From Henckelia pumila (taxonomy: Eukaryota > Streptophyta > Magnoliopsida > Lamiales > Gesneriaceae): a stretch of DNA of 64,000 nt. The stretch spans positions 22,740,622-22,804,621 of the forward strand of contig NC_133123.1 in assembly GCF_033568475.1 (NCBI RefSeq), read 5' to 3'. Under the pieces are notes generated by a model, which worked only from the letters and a program-made list of their open reading frames with translations, made no database searches and had not been told where the DNA came from. The stretch's first letter is position 1; each line of letters starts with the position of its first letter. The position numbers were made by a program, and so were the translations under genes. This document shows positions 10,720 through 24,235 of the stretch, piece after piece.

Positions 10720-13502
10720 TCAGTCTTCTTTATGATGTTTGAAGCTTTTCTGTGTTGTCATTTCTTTACAGTCCAAGCCTCTTTTCCCGGTCGAACTTGT
10801 TTGACATTGAACTGGATTTGTTGCGGCTTGTTCCTCTTCTATCTTAGAAGAGCTTTCTTGGGATTCAATCATTGGCAAGTCTGTCAGCAAATTTTTATCA
10901 AGTTGTGCAGAAGAACTTGGTTCTTTAGAGGTGTGCACTGTTGATGACGATTCATGTTGAAGGCATTTTACGATGGTATTTCTTACAAAGGTTTTCCCTC
11001 TAGTTTCATTCCTAGATGTTCTGATTTGAAAAAGGAATTGTAAATCTTTGAGTTTTTCGTTGATCATACAAGGGTTCAAATCTTCTTCCTGTGAGAGATG
11101 AGGGGAATAAAATGTAGAAGTCAATGGAAATTTTTTAGCTACAATTAATTAGTTTTAAGCTACAATACCTCATGCTTTGCTTCAATTATTTTTTCAGCCG
11201 ATGATCCTAATAATATTTCCGCTTCCTCATTTTCTAAATAGGCAGGCAAATTTCATGTTCCATCAAATAAATCTACCTGGAAACGTAACCTACACATATG
11301 TTAAGTAATGGTTTAGCTTTAAAGAAAATTATGAAAAATATTTGGTCATTGTAACTGTTGTGGTTTAACTTTCCAAGCTATTTAAATAACTTACAGTGGT
11401 TTTGGGCTTGGGAAATTGCTACCACAATATAGACATGTGAATTCATATCCATATACAGCTCCACAAGTTCTTGAACAATCTGGGCAGGCTAAAACGTATA
11501 GACAATGTTGTGGCTCTGAGACTTTTAGTGTAGCTTTCACCCAAAAAGATTTTACCTGCAAGTGAGAATGTAGTTATGTTAATGTTTGTTTATGAGATTT
11601 AAGTAAACAAAAACTAAATTGTTAATGAAAATTACCGTTTCAGTCACACTTAGGATTTGAGTTATCTTTCGAATTTGGGAGTCTGCTGGCTGATCTATAC
11701 TTTGGTATGATTTTTCATATAACTTCCGAGAGATGACATTTTCTATATAGTCTTTGTTGTCTTTGATCCTAGATATTGGTTTAAATATTAGTTAATTCAA
11801 TTTATGTCATAATACAATGCAGATAAATTAAAACAAAAATAAATGATTAACACACGGGAATTATTATAAAATGTAACACAATAAACCTAAGATGGTATGA
11901 AGACTATTTTTTGTAAGAGAAATAATTTGTAACAAACTTACATTTTTTTAGTATTGCAAAAATAAGTTAATGTTTAATTTATTATGTTCTGGATTCGAAA
12001 GATTTTGTGTGTTTTTCTTGACACATGAATTTGGGAAAAAAATATATAGGAAGAAAAGTTACACAAGAAAGAGAATTAAATTTAAAGTAAAACATAATCA
12101 AAATTTGAGAAAATCATTTGATATAATTTCCTACGTAAATTTGACAATACTATGACATAATTTATTTCTTTTGGAGATAAATTTTGACTGTGGGTAATGC
12201 AACATACAAGAAATATAGTTTGTGTAGAAACATTATATTCTGGGACATAGTTTTGTAATATTGTATAATTAAACAAAAAGTGCAATTAAACAGCAAGTGT
12301 AAAAAAAAAAATTAATTAAAGCAATTAATTTTATGCTATGCATGTAAGAGATTATTTGAAAGAGAAAGAAAATTTGCTCATAAAGCTTTGAAATGACATT
12401 AGTTATAGGTTTTGGCTTACCATAGTTTTAAGTGTGCTGCTTGTGCTATGGGAGGGTCAAAAAAAAATGTACTGTTTGGCATTGTTCCGACAGATAACCC
12501 TATTTTGATAAATTTTAATGAGAGAAAGCAGTCATAATGGGTCTAATATACTGCACTGAATATTATTTTCTTTGGCCTGTGAAACAAGAAAAAGATTGTT
12601 TTACCATAAAAGGTGTTGACCGACAGTCTGATCCCCAAAATTACTGGTACTTTGTGTACGTTTTCAGACAAGCGAGGACCTTCGTTTTGCAAAAACTCTT
12701 CCCACAATGTCAGCAGCATAGGACGGTGCCTGCATGTTTGATAAATATGGATTCTTGAATACAATAAAACTGGGTAAGAAATTTGTAACTACATCAAATG
12801 ATATTAATTTTTTTAAAGGCAAGAGTGGTTTACTCTTCATTAACAATAACAAAGTCCTGCAAATTTCTTCTGGTTCTTTGCACGAACCGTGGTGGAAACA
12901 CATGTATTACAGCACAAAGTAAGTCTGGAAATAGGAAATTTAGATAAATTAAATTAGAAACATATGTCATAATATAAGTAAACAAAAACAGAAAATGTGG
13001 AGAAAAACTTAACTGATTTGTTTGCTTGCGACATCTGCAAATTCAGAGCATTGTGCAAAACGTGTAAGCTGGTAAATGTTGGTGATTGGGAGCTGCTCCT
13101 GTTGGCTACAAAGCTTGATGTAAGTGCTTCTATTAAGCACCATTTGATACTCTGAAGCAGCCAAAATTGGTGTGTTCGCAGCTATTTGTCTAATTTTTGC
13201 GTTTCCCATGAAGTATGTTTTATACAAGTCAAGTAACTTGTCTAATTGTTCAAGATCTTGGCCATAAATAATACTCTGCATTCTTCCATTATGTTTTAAC
13301 AGAATATAGATATAAAGTATATTGGTGCAACAACAGATATATTTAACTGAGTAGATATTACCTCTTTATCAACAAATACAAGTTTCATATGTCTACCCCA
13401 TCTTGTGTTTCGTATTGGAGTTTTCTCTGCAACTAATACTTTCACGAACCAGTTGTGAGAATTAGGATTGAGCTGTCCAAGTGTGGTGCATTTTTCTTCC
13501 AT
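10720..13502 (-). pseudogene. RPA70-like single-strand DNA-binding protein of the Helitron (degraded)
   Basis: Plant Helitrons often carry replication-protein-A large-subunit genes, thought to protect single-stranded transposition intermediates. Here the minus strand shows separate exons. About 13502-13367 starts MEEKCTTLGQLNP. Next comes 13281-13011 (NRMQSIIYGQDLE... with a DBD-like fold pattern). About 12770-12600 includes RPMLLTLWEEFLQNEG. About 12504-12418 carries the RPA hallmark GLSVGTMPNSTFFFDPP. About 11770-11640 follows, and 11570-11400 has a zinc ribbon (CPDC...C and CLYC around a YEF core). About 11275-11170 has VDLFDGT and ends at AKHE. A low-complexity tail follows (11095-10720). 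An in-frame TGA after VDLFDGT breaks the gene, and parts of the middle exons are hard to follow. Domain order agrees with RPA70 (DBD-A/B, then DBD-C with zinc). Exon limits are approximate. Confidence 0.7.
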
Positions 13503-13849
13503 CGAGCTTATGGGGGAGAAAAGATAGAAACAATCTGTTATTTTTTAGATATTTATGAACAAAATTTTGGGAGCAAATAATCATATATAACTAATGGTTA
13601 AAATCAATGTGTGCTAATAAGAAATGTTATGTGCAGTTTTGAAATTTAAACATTGTAGTTGCCTATGTATTTTTTTGCAGAAATGCGAGGCAAAAAATTT
13701 TATCTGTAGTTTTGAAACAACATTAAACAACTTTGCTGAAATTTGAGAAATCTAATTCAATCTTGATAGAGTTGATAACAATTAAATGAGTATAAGAATT
13801 GAGAATCCATCGAATGAAAAATCAATCAGTAGGTTAGAAGTTACTTATC

Positions 13850-16800
13850 TCAAAGAGAGCTTGCTGCCTGTAAAACATCATGGTACACAACGTTCTTTGT
13901 ATAATTAGTACTCTGGATCAATGGTGTTGATGGTCTAATAAGCACCTTTAACTGATCCATAGTCTTTGCTCTTGACAATGCAACATAAAGTTGTCCGTAT
14001 GAGAAAACAGGTTCCTTTAAATAAACGCCAACAAAATCAAGAGTTTGACCTTGAGCTTTATTAATTGTCATTGCAAAGCATAGTCGCACTGGAAATTGTT
14101 TTCTTTTGAATGGAATGGAAGAAAAATTTTCATGAGGAGTTTCTAGTGTAATACGAGGAATAAAGACTGCCTTTCCAGCATGTATACCAACTGATATTTC
14201 AGCGTATATTACATTCGAGTTGAAACCTTTACAAAGAAGTTGTGTGCCATTGCAAAGTCCTTCGGTTGGATTAATATTTTTGAGAAGTATGATTGGTGCA
14301 TTTAATTTCAATGTTAGTTTATGCGGAGGAAGTCCTTGAGGAGTTAAAAAATGAAATAGTTCTTCTTGGTCAGGTATAATACAAGCACTTATGTTTTCGT
14401 CGCAGCTATAATAAGTGGTTTCCTCTCCGGGAAATTTCGTAATCAATACATCATTAATATCGTTGACAAACTCATTTCTTGTGGTGAGTATTGCTCGTTT
14501 AACAAATAACGAGAAATCTAAATTAGCACTGGCAATATTTGGGAACACTGTATCTATTAATATATTTAAAGATGTAGCTTCATCTGTAAATGGGATGTTT
14601 GCTTCAGGTGGAATTAAGATTTCATCTTTCTCGTTCGTTTCCTCAACACCGTCCCCAATTTTTAATAAATAAGAAGAAAATTTTGGATCAAGTAATGCTC
14701 GCATGTTTTGCTGTAGTTTTAATTTCTCGAAATGATTCCATAAAGGTGACATAACAATTGACGAATCTATTATATCATCCTTGTTAGTTTTAAGAATCAC
14801 TGGTAATGTTTGGCGAAAATCTCCACCAAAGACAATAATTTTACCACCGAATATTGTTTGTGTATTCATTATGTCTCTTAGCATTTCATCAAATTTTTCA
14901 ATAATACTGCGTTTAGCCATTGTAGCCTCATCCCAAATTATTAATTTTGATATCTTTATTAAATGAGCAATTGTGCTTTGTTTACTTATGTTACAAGGCT
15001 TGGAATTATTTTCGTCCAAAGAAATTTTAAATCGTGAGTGGGAAGTGCGTCCTCCTGGAAGCAGAGATGCTGCGACACCTGAAGTAGCTATAGCAAGAGC
15101 AATGTGACCAGCAGAACGAACTGTGGCAAGAATAGCTTTATATAAGAATGTTTTTCCAGTACCACCAGGACCGTCCACAAAGAATACTCGTGACAAATTA
15201 TTATTAACACAATATAAAATCTGGTTGTAAGCATATTTTTGTTCTTTATTTAATTGCTCAACAGCAATCAGATCTTCATAAGGTATAGTTATATCTTTTT
15301 CAGTTTGTAATTCTTTTGTCAAATTATCATCAAAACTTAGAAGTACATTATCGGTTACTAAGAAGAAATCTTCTAATCTTTTGCCCATTGAGTATAGATA
15401 ATACGCAATGTTATTTAGTACTTTATGTTTAATTGTGTAAGGATTCAGAGATTTATTTTGTTCAAAATCTTGCGATAAGAACTTTTCATACTTCAACCAT
15501 AATTGTTTGGGATTTTTTGGGTTACAATAGACGAGGGCAGTAGCAAACAATTGTCGTAAAGCAATAGGCATTAGATAGGAAGTTGCCTCTTCCATACAGT
15601 TGTCAATAGTATTATCATCCTCCATTAATCCTAATATTTGAGCTGCTTCTCTAAATGTAGCATAGGTTTTTCCATTGACTGTTCGTAAATCTTTGAATGA
15701 AGTAGGCTTTCGAATGTGCATAAGTAACAACTTTACATAAAACTTTTCGCCATCTGTTGGATGGCAGCTAAAAATTCTAGATATAACTTCATTTCTTTTA
15801 CGTGGCTCCCATTCTTTTATATCATGGTGCCAAGTAAAGTATTCTGGAAACTCAACATATAAACAAGCAAGCTTTTTAGCGTAGTCATTATATTTATTCA
15901 TGTGGAAAAATTGTGTTAACATAGTTTTTTTAATCATAGGATTATTCGCAATAGTAGATAATGATTGGGTGGTAGTAAAAGTTACCAATTGCTGGCCTTC
16001 TAAATGAATTGGTAAGCATATTACAGATGGATGAACATGATGAAGATCAAAACCAAAAATTCGCCAAATTGCTTCAGGAGGTAAAATCCATCTTGCACTT
16101 TGGAAATTTTTTATTTCGTCAATCAGTAAGTGTTTTTCATCATTAGCTAATGTATAGAAAATCCTATCGTGTCCTTTGTAAATATATTTGTATATGTATT
16201 TTATGGCTTGAATAGTTGAACATATTTCAACGTTGATGTGACAATTAAACTTAGCAAGAAGATATGGATTATATGGAACGACCCAACGATTATCAAGTTG
16301 TGAGCCTCTAATAGTGAGTATATGGTTATCATTTCGGCGTCGATATATTGGATATGAATTTATACCAAATTGGTATTTTCTGAGAAATCTTTAGGATAAT
16401 TAAACTTACACGAGCCTTTTTTCATACAAGGACATGATGGATTAAGAGAACCACAAGGTCCATGTATCATATGCTTAACCACCAATGAAAATAAATATGA
16501 ATGTGTTATTTGATCAGGTAATTCTGCACACACTATTCTATCAAATGCTTCGGGGCAAAACATTTTCGATGCTTGGCTTAAAATCAGTAGAAAGTGAGCG
16601 TGTGGTAACCCTCTTTTTTGAAATTCTATAACATAAGTGTAAGCAATCACATGACCAAAAATGGAATTTTTAAATAAATCATTTTTCAGAACTTGAAGTT
16701 TTGCACGGAATATTCTAGCAATCAAGTCAGGTCTGTTTTATATTTCATCAGAGGGTAGACATAAAGCTTTTATTTCTGGCCAATTTGGGTTTGAAGTTAT

Positions 16801-18177
16801 TGTGAGAAAAATATCAGGTTTTCCGTAATGTTGTACTAAAGTGATAGCATCCATATATGTTTTACGCATATATCTAGGTCCTCCAATGAATGAGGCAGGT
16901 AATATCATACGTTTACCAATGTCAGAACCCATTTCAAACCCTTAAGCCATACTATCTAATAATCCAGAGTATATTTCATTGCGTAGACGGTGTTGCATGT
17001 CTTTAGTTCTAAAAAATTCTAGTCTTGATGTTTCAATTTTAATGTACATATCTATTACATATTGTTGTAAAAGTCTACCAGTATGTAGCAACAAAGATTT
17101 ATCATTTTTACGTATCTGCAATTTGTAGCAATAATATTCATGACAAGACACGGTTGACCTTTGGTTTTCAGTTTTTTTGGAGGAGTTCGTAGTTGTGGAA
17201 TCTTGAATATCGTAAATGTTTTCACCACTACATGTTGGCCTTGGAGTAACTCTTTTTTGTCTTTCATTCAATCTTTTAATATTTCGATGCCACCCGGATT
17301 CTCCATTTGGAAAAATAAGAGGATATTGCATAGGATCATAACAAGTAAAGTAATGTTTAATTATTTGAGGTTGGTTGTTTTTTGGATATATTTGTATGTG
17401 TTGACTTGAGTATTGGTAGCTTTCATCGTTTTCCAACCAAATTCCAGCAACTTGGGATACGCTAGGTTTGTTAAAAACACGTTGATCAACAATAGGGTCG
17501 GCTTGTAAAGCAATGTTATATTCATTTAAGTTCTGAATTGTACTAAGACTTCGGAAGAAATTAGCGTATGGATTCATTTCTAAAATGTGAGTAATTTTTT
17601 GTACGAGAGTTTCTTGAAATTTAGAACTAATATACATTCTATTCAAGATCTCGTGTTCAGTGTCAAAAAAATACAACTGCAGATTTTTAGGGTTATGATT
17701 GTCTGATGGTATTAGTTGATCCAAAAAATGATAAACTTGGCCTTGTACACGGAATGTGTAAATCCCAGCATTTCTTATAGCTAAAGATTTGTCACAATGT
17801 ACACCCATTGATGTGAATGCAAACATATTATTGTAACTACGGATGTAGTTAATAAATTCTTTAGCATCCTGATCATTACCAAGATACAATTGAACCAAGT
17901 CTGTAGGCATTTCAGTGTTTAGAAGATTTACATCACCTAATGAGCAACAAAATGTAGGTGGTTCCAAGTAAACACGATATGCACCGCAATATTGACAGTT
18001 TGGAACATCAGGCAACAAATCTGGACTGTTGACTTTGCATGCTAATGGGTTCACATGAACATTTTGTTTGTCCACTGTATTTGAAATTAAAAGTTGTTTT
18101 TGTTTTTGTCGTCGATTGTTTTTAGCCACTCTACGATCTTCTAAGCTATTATATTTTCGTTTTTGAGTTTTTGTTGA
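13850..18177 (-). pseudogene. Helitron Rep/PIF1-family helicase (RepHel), broken
   Basis: Rolling-circle replication initiator fused to a 5'-3' helicase, about 1440 codons. The reading begins at MSTKTQKRKYN (ATG about 18177). The Rep part has the HUH motif in EFQKRGLPHAHFL (HAH near 16602-16594) and a two-tyrosine motif YIYKYIYKGHD (about 16205-16170). The PIF1 part has Walker A GPGGTGKT (about 15173-15150), Walker B IIWDEA, FGGDFRQTLPVI, INKAQGQTLD and LYVALSRAKT. Three lesions are visible: in-frame stops at 16942-16944 and 16738-16740, and a frameshift near 16370-16378, after which the frame is open to 13850. There are no large deletions, so inactivation looks recent. The helicase frame alone is open for more than 800 codons. 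Confidence 0.9.
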
Positions 18178-18213
18178 CATGATCACAAACGTTAGGAAGT
18201 AAAAAAGTATCAC

Positions 18214-21200
18214 AAGATAAGCTAGTTATTTTGCAACTTGTATATTATGCGAGTAAAAATTCAAGTATTGTGATTTTCTAAGACTAAATATATTTTTTTT
18301 TACAGCTAAGTAAAATACACAAAAAAAAAAAAGTTAACAGAATAGTACAAGATAAAGTTCAATGAATCTAAGTAACCCTACATATAATCATAATTGAAGC
18401 TACTGACTAAAGCTGTAAGGAAACAATTTGTTTTTATTTTTTTTTTTCAATTACAGTCCATTAAATATCTATAAGAACATATATTAACAAACTACAGAAA
18501 CCTAAATACCTAAGTAGCAGGAAATATAGGGTACAATAAAGTGTGCTAAATATGTTTGGTGGTATAGTTTTTTATTTTTTTAAGTTTGCAGGCAATTATA
18601 GATCAAAACATGTATCAGTCTACTTTTGTTTCAGTTTTATGTTTGTTTGAATGGTTGTTAAAAAGATATCGTGACACTATTCAAATTCAGCAAATTGAAT
18701 ACTTTAGTTAAATACGAAGCTGATAAAAGATGAAAATATATACAAAGCATTTAATCGTAGTTAAATTCAAGTAAACGACTGAACCTGTACACCGGTCGAG
18801 TAGAAGAACTTGCCATTTATTGCGTTATCCAATTTTCGATAAATGTTTTTCGTACAATTTTCAAGAACAAGTGTTCCTAATACAAAATAAAACCAGAAAT
18901 ATCATTATAAGAAAATGATGAAGGTAATCTATAATTGGAAACTGGAGGTTAATAGTATTAGTAGTCAAATTTAAGCAATTTAATGAAACATAGGATACAA
19001 AATCAGTCTGCATGTCTTTATTTCGTAGTCCCTTTAATATCAGACTTCAGAAGTTAGTAATCAAAAAGACAACTATTACGTATCTATATTTTATCGTAAT
19101 CTTAAATAACAAACCAGTTAATGGTTCGGTCTGTAATAGTCCTTTGATTTTAGATTGAGAAAATGAAAAGTGAAGACACCGTGAAATGGTAGCTGAATAT
19201 TCCATATAATAAGATTGCACTATTTAGCAGTCGCATTACCTCCGAATTTTAAAGTTAATTAAACCAAGTTTATGTTTCTTTAAAAGCTGCAGAAAAAGAC
19301 ATTGATACCACTATAAACTAAATTTAGAACATGCATAAATGAGATCACGTGTATAAGTTTTTCGCAGATTATGAGCCCTAAAAAAAACTCGGTTTCATGT
19401 AAAAAGTCATTTAACGTTAGCAACTAAGGTTCGAAAACAGTAGATATGAGATACAAAGTAGCGGGGAGAAAATAAATATTAAACCCTTTATACAAACAAA
19501 ATAGTAGATATAAAGCACACGCTCCAAAGGCATAGCACGATTTAGGGCTATTGCTGTCGTTAAATTGTTGTCATAGGCATCAGTTAAAAACACCTAACAT
19601 ACAATAAGCAAAGGTGATGCTGAAAAAACAGAAGTAAGAGAATGGGAAAAAACAAAAGATCTGAGAAACAAAAAGAATTTTTCCACTTTGTCAATGACAG
19701 AAATTTCAGATCTTAGAAATTAAAACAAAATATAATTATCACAGTCGTAGAAACAGCAATACCATCGTTTTCAAGCACAATAATTTACCAATACACAGAT
19801 CTGTAGATGAAGGAAATCTGAGCAAATGATATGTTAACAAAAAAGATTTCAAATATAAATAGTTAAGAGGAAAAAAATACTTATAATAGACAGAAAGCAG
19901 AAATTCAAGGAAAAAACACAAAAACAAAATGTAAAAGTAACAGATATTCAAGAACAAAACAAAACGAAATGTAAGAGTAGCAGATAGGAAAGTAAGAAAA
20001 ATAGACTGATTTGCGGCGCATGAATTTTGAAATGTAAGAAATTTCACTGAATCTGTTTAAGAGATATGAGAAAAAACAGAGCATTAGAAATCGAAAAGCA
20101 TAATATATACTGAGAAACCAGCTGTGGAAATATAGTACTTTTATCAAAGGCAACCAGCTGGTTGATAGCAAGATTAATAAAATTTATTTCTCGGAAGTCA
20201 ATGGCGCTTTAATAAAAAAAGTCTTGGATTTTGAATTTAACATATACCGTATCACCTATAAATTTCAAAATTAATAAATCTAACTGTGTTTGTTTTAAAG
20301 TTGGAAAAGAAGACATCATCTTCCACTTTGCAGACTCCGAACCATGACAGGGGAATGAAAATCGGCTGGGAAAGCAAGTAGCAATTGATAGTATTGTAAA
20401 CTAAAGTTACACCATGCTATGAACTTTGTAGTTAATCATTTATACTTTGTAGCGAAAAACCATTTATTTACAGATCTTAGAAATAGAAACAAAATATACA
20501 TATAACGAACGTCGAGACAGAGATCCCAGCGATTCGAAGGAAAAAAAAATTTATCAGTACACAGATCAGCAGCTAGAGGAAGAGTTTACAAACGATGCGT
20601 TGACAACAAAATTATAGATCTGAGAAAATAAAACAAAATATAAATATAACATACAGGAGAGCAAAAATCTAAGAAGAGAACAAAACGTAAATTACGAACA
20701 GCAAATAGGAGAACAAAAAACAGAGAATAACCTCTAATCATACAAATCTGTTTAGTACAAGAGAAACTCAGGTTTGGTAAAAAAAGAGTAATGAATTATT
20801 CAACAGAATAATTACCAAGATAGCAAATCTCCTTCGAATTTGGATAATATACAACACACGTAATGCTTCCAGAAACATTCTTAAGTACCACAATCCAATC
20901 AGTAAAATAAATAACGTATCCCTTCAAATACAATCGAATAATAATTTTGGCAATTTGAAAACTACGTTAACCCTCCAAGGTAGAACATACTTGCAGAAAC
21001 TAATGCAGAAGGATATCCCTATGAAACAAAATTTTGGTGTATGCTTATTAGCAACAAAAACAATTTAGTAAACCTACGATATGGCAAATGCTGAAAAACC
21101 AGAAATATTTGGACGAAATAAAACACATATCTAAGAGAAAAAACATAATCTTTGTACTTTGGCAATGGCAGAAATTACAGATCTTAAAAATAAAAAATAA

Positions 21201-21657
21201 ATATACATATAACAGAGATCGAATCAGATATCCCAGCGATTTTAAACCAAAAAGTATCCCTTGAGATACAATGAAATAATCATTTTGCTAACCTATAACC
21301 GGATTAAATGGTAAAAGGAAAACGCAGTGTCGATGAGTGAAGCGATGGAATGAATCACCTAGCGTCTTCGAGGATGAGAACCCGGCAGTGAGCAGATCGT
21401 GAAAAGCACAAGGAGAAGCGAAAAATACAGTAAAGAACGAAAGATAAACAATGGAAGAATCGAAAGAAATTTGATGCGTACAACCGGTTGTCGCCTCTCA
21501 TCCCAACCAATAATATTAAACCATCTTTTTGTGTGAAGCGGTGGAGAAGACACGTGTATTGGTGCAAATCGGAAAACTTAACGCGTGTATTTGGGGGAAA
21601 CGGGAGACCGGGAATAAACTGGCCATTTTAACAATTAGCAGGCTTTCATATATGTAG
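18214..21657 (-). other. Helitron 5' non-coding region with dispersed internal repeats
   Basis: No convincing gene is present in this 3.4 kb upstream of the Rep-helicase gene. A recurring phrase, AGATCTTAGAAAT(A/T)(A/G)AAACAAAATATA, occurs around 19710, 20472 and, more degenerate, at 20615 and 21178. Around it lie other shared words (TACACAGATC, GATCCCAGCGATT). The spacing of about 700-770 bp suggests an old duplicated module. This region should hold the Helitron promoter and 5' terminal signals. Confidence 0.45.
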
Positions 21658-21904
21658 ATATGTAAAAACTAAATATCATGGGAAATAAACTAAAAATTTC
21701 AACATAGATGAAAATATGATTGCATTTAAACAAAATTTAATTTAATACATTATAGTATGGGTTAATTGTCAATCACTCCCTAAAACACTTTATAACTTAT
21801 TTATAAATCCCTACATAAATAAAACTTACTTTCAACTCCCTGAAGAGAGAAACTTTTGTTTCTAAATACCAATTTTACCCTTATCTCTTAAAAAAAATGA
21901 GAGA

Positions 21905-23949
21905 ATGGATAATAAAAACAAAACTAATCCAAATAGTATATTATAAAAATTCAAATTAAAATCAAAGAACATAAACCATATCATATACATGCTTATGTTG
22001 ATACAGGAGCAAGTATGTGTTTAGGAAGCAAGCATATACTTCCAAATCATTATTGGAAGAAATATGATAAAGGATTAAAAGTTCGAATAGGAGATGGATC
22101 AATAATCATGCTTAACACAGTAGCAGAAAAATTAAAAATAGAAATAGAAGAAACAAAATTTGTAATACCCATCATATATCAAATAGAATCAGGAATGGAC
22201 ATTATAATAGGAAATAACTTTTTAAGAGAATATCTTCCCTTTACACAATTTGAAGATCACATAACTTTAAACAAAGGATCATCAATGATTTACATTCCCA
22301 AAATACGAATAGCATTTCGCGTAGGAAATGAAGGATTTACAAAGAATTTTCATAAACGAAATACAAATCCAATAGAACTAAAAATAGAAAATATTTTAAC
22401 GATTAATCCTGAAAAAGAAATCATGAGAAAATTTCATGATATATGTTCTGAAAATCCTCAGGACAAAATTAAGAAAAGAAAACAATTCATTGCTTCAATA
22501 AAACTCAAAGACCCTAATATCACAATCCGTGAAGCACCAAGAAGATGTAACATGGATGATGCAAAAATATTTGAAAAAAAAGTTCAAGAATTATTAAAAC
22601 TTAAGATAATCATCCCTAGTAAAATTCCACACTCTTCACCAGCCTTTTATGTCAGTAAGAAAGATACTGATAAGAAAAGAATGGTAATTGATTATCGAAA
22701 GATGAATAAATCAACAATTATGGATGGATATTATATCCCAAATAAGAATGATTTACTATCTTATATAGGAGAAATGAAATATTTTTCCAGTTTAGATTGT
22801 AAATCAGGATTCTGGCAAATTCAACTAAAACCACAAACACAATTACTTACAGTATTCAGTTGTCCAAAAGGACAGTATCAATGGACTGTATTACCTTTCG
22901 GACTTAAATAAGCACCAGGTATCTTTCAAAGATATATGGATGAATCTTTTAAATCATATATAGATTTTTGTTGCGTTTATATAGATGACATATTAATTTA
23001 TTCAAAAATACTAGATCAACATTATAAAGATCTCATGACAGTTTTAGATATTTGTCATAAAGATGAAATTATACTTTCTGAAAATAAAGCACAATTATTC
23101 AAAACAAAAATAAATTATTTAGGATTACAAATAGAAGATGGAAAACATTATTTACAACCGCATATACTTAAGAAAATTCATGATTTTCCTAGTGAAATCA
23201 AGGATAAAGATCAATTAATAAGATTTTTAGGATTATTAACTTATTCTGGAAATTACATTAAAAAACTTGCAGAAATCAGAAAACCTCTTCAGGTAAAACT
23301 TAAACAGGACTATAAGTGGAAATGGTCGAAAGAAGATACTAATTACATAGACACTATTAAAAAAAAAATAATTAGTAATCTTCCTGAATTATATTTTCCT
23401 TCAAATAAAGATATAATAATAATTGAAACAGACGCTTCAAATGAATACTAGGGAGCATGTTTAAAAGCTTATACTGGAGAAAGAAATTTAGAAGAACTTA
23501 CTAAAACAGCTACTAGAAATAATGAAGAATTATGCAACTATACATCAGGAACTTTTCAAGGTGCACAATTAAATTATCATTCGAATGAAAAAGAATTATT
23601 AGCTTTAATATTCAAAATTAGAACTTATGAAATTTATCTTATTTCTAAACCGTTTTTAGTAAGAACAGATAATATGAATTTAACATATTTCAAAACAAGG
23701 AAAATATCAAGAAATGCATGGAGAAATGCGGCAAGGCTAATTAGATGGCAATTGGAATTGAACCATTATCAGTTCGAGATCCAACATGTCAAAGGAACGG
23801 ATAATTCATTACCCGACGCATTAACCAGAGAACTTCATCCAAACTATACTATCCGTAGTAACGGAATAATAAAGGAGATCCTAAGTGATCCAGAAAATGA
23901 CTGTGAGTCATCCGAACATGCCTCAGAAAGCATGGGGAATATAAATTGA
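21905..23949 (+). pseudogene. Pararetroviral polymerase: aspartic protease, reverse transcriptase, RNase H (broken)
   Basis: The polyprotein matures the capsid and copies pregenomic RNA to DNA. An ATG at 21905 opens a short frame that is left by a frameshift around 21945. The main frame carries the protease active site AYVDTGAS (catalytic Asp codon at 22000). RT motifs follow: SSPAFYVSKK, VIDYRKMNK, SLDCKSGFWQI, LPFGLK and the polymerase centre YIDD (22978-22989). RNase H begins at TDAS (Asp at 23431) with a later NEKELLAL, and the frame ends in LPDALTREL. In-frame stops interrupt it at 22912-22914 (just after LPFGLK) and 23449-23451 (just after the first RNase H motif). Otherwise the frame is open over 640 codons, so the copy is moderately young. 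Confidence 0.9.
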
Positions 23950-24087
23950 TGAAATGAGATTTATATTCAGAAACATGAATTATTTTATGACTTTCAGTCA
24001 TCCGAACATGCCTCAGAAAGCATGGGAAATATAAATTGATGAAATGAGATTTATATTCAGAAACATAAATTACTCTTTGAGTAAAAT
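23908..24087 (+). repeat. 90-bp direct tandem repeat at the polymerase end
   Basis: Two copies start at 23908 and 23998 with TCATCCGAACATGCCTCAGA and run through TTTATATTCAGAAACAT with very few differences. The first copy contains the polymerase stop codon (23947-23949), so the second lies wholly in the intergenic spacer before the next viral gene. Confidence 0.85.
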
Positions 24088-24235
24088 AATCAATTTAAGA
24101 TTGATTCAATTCTTGCAAAAGAATTTATAAATGCAATGATACGCATAATAAAACTATCTGAATTACTCACGAAAAGAGTTATTTTACTAACCATTATATA
24201 TATAAATATGTTTTCTTGTACAGAATATAATCAAG

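Larger units (their letters stand above)
7495..21658 (-). mobile_element. Large Helitron carrying Rep-helicase and RPA-like genes
   Basis: A 14.2-kb rolling-circle transposon lying on the minus strand. Its 5' end is at the right: read on the minus strand it begins TCTACATATATGAAAGCC, preceded by A. Its 3' end is at the left: a perfect 9-bp stem with a 3-nt loop (7505-7525), then a short spacer, then CTAG (7498-7495), then a flanking T. No target duplication is present, and insertion between A and T is as known for Helitrons. It encodes, in order from its 5' end, a Rep/PIF1 helicase (18177-13850), an RPA70-like protein (about 13502-10720) and possibly a small three-exon gene (9625-8679). The helicase and RPA genes now carry stops and/or a frameshift, so this copy is probably not self-mobile. 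Confidence 0.88.

Noticed and set aside
12537-12922. Plus-strand frames in the Helitron around 12.6-12.9 kb
   Set aside because: Antisense of RPA-like exons, which carry recognisable motifs on the minus strand.
22000-23950. Possibility that the RT region is a Ty3 retrotransposon
   Set aside because: No integrase and no LTRs, and it is accompanied by a movement protein, a caulimovirus-like coat protein and a tRNA-Met site in pararetrovirus order.
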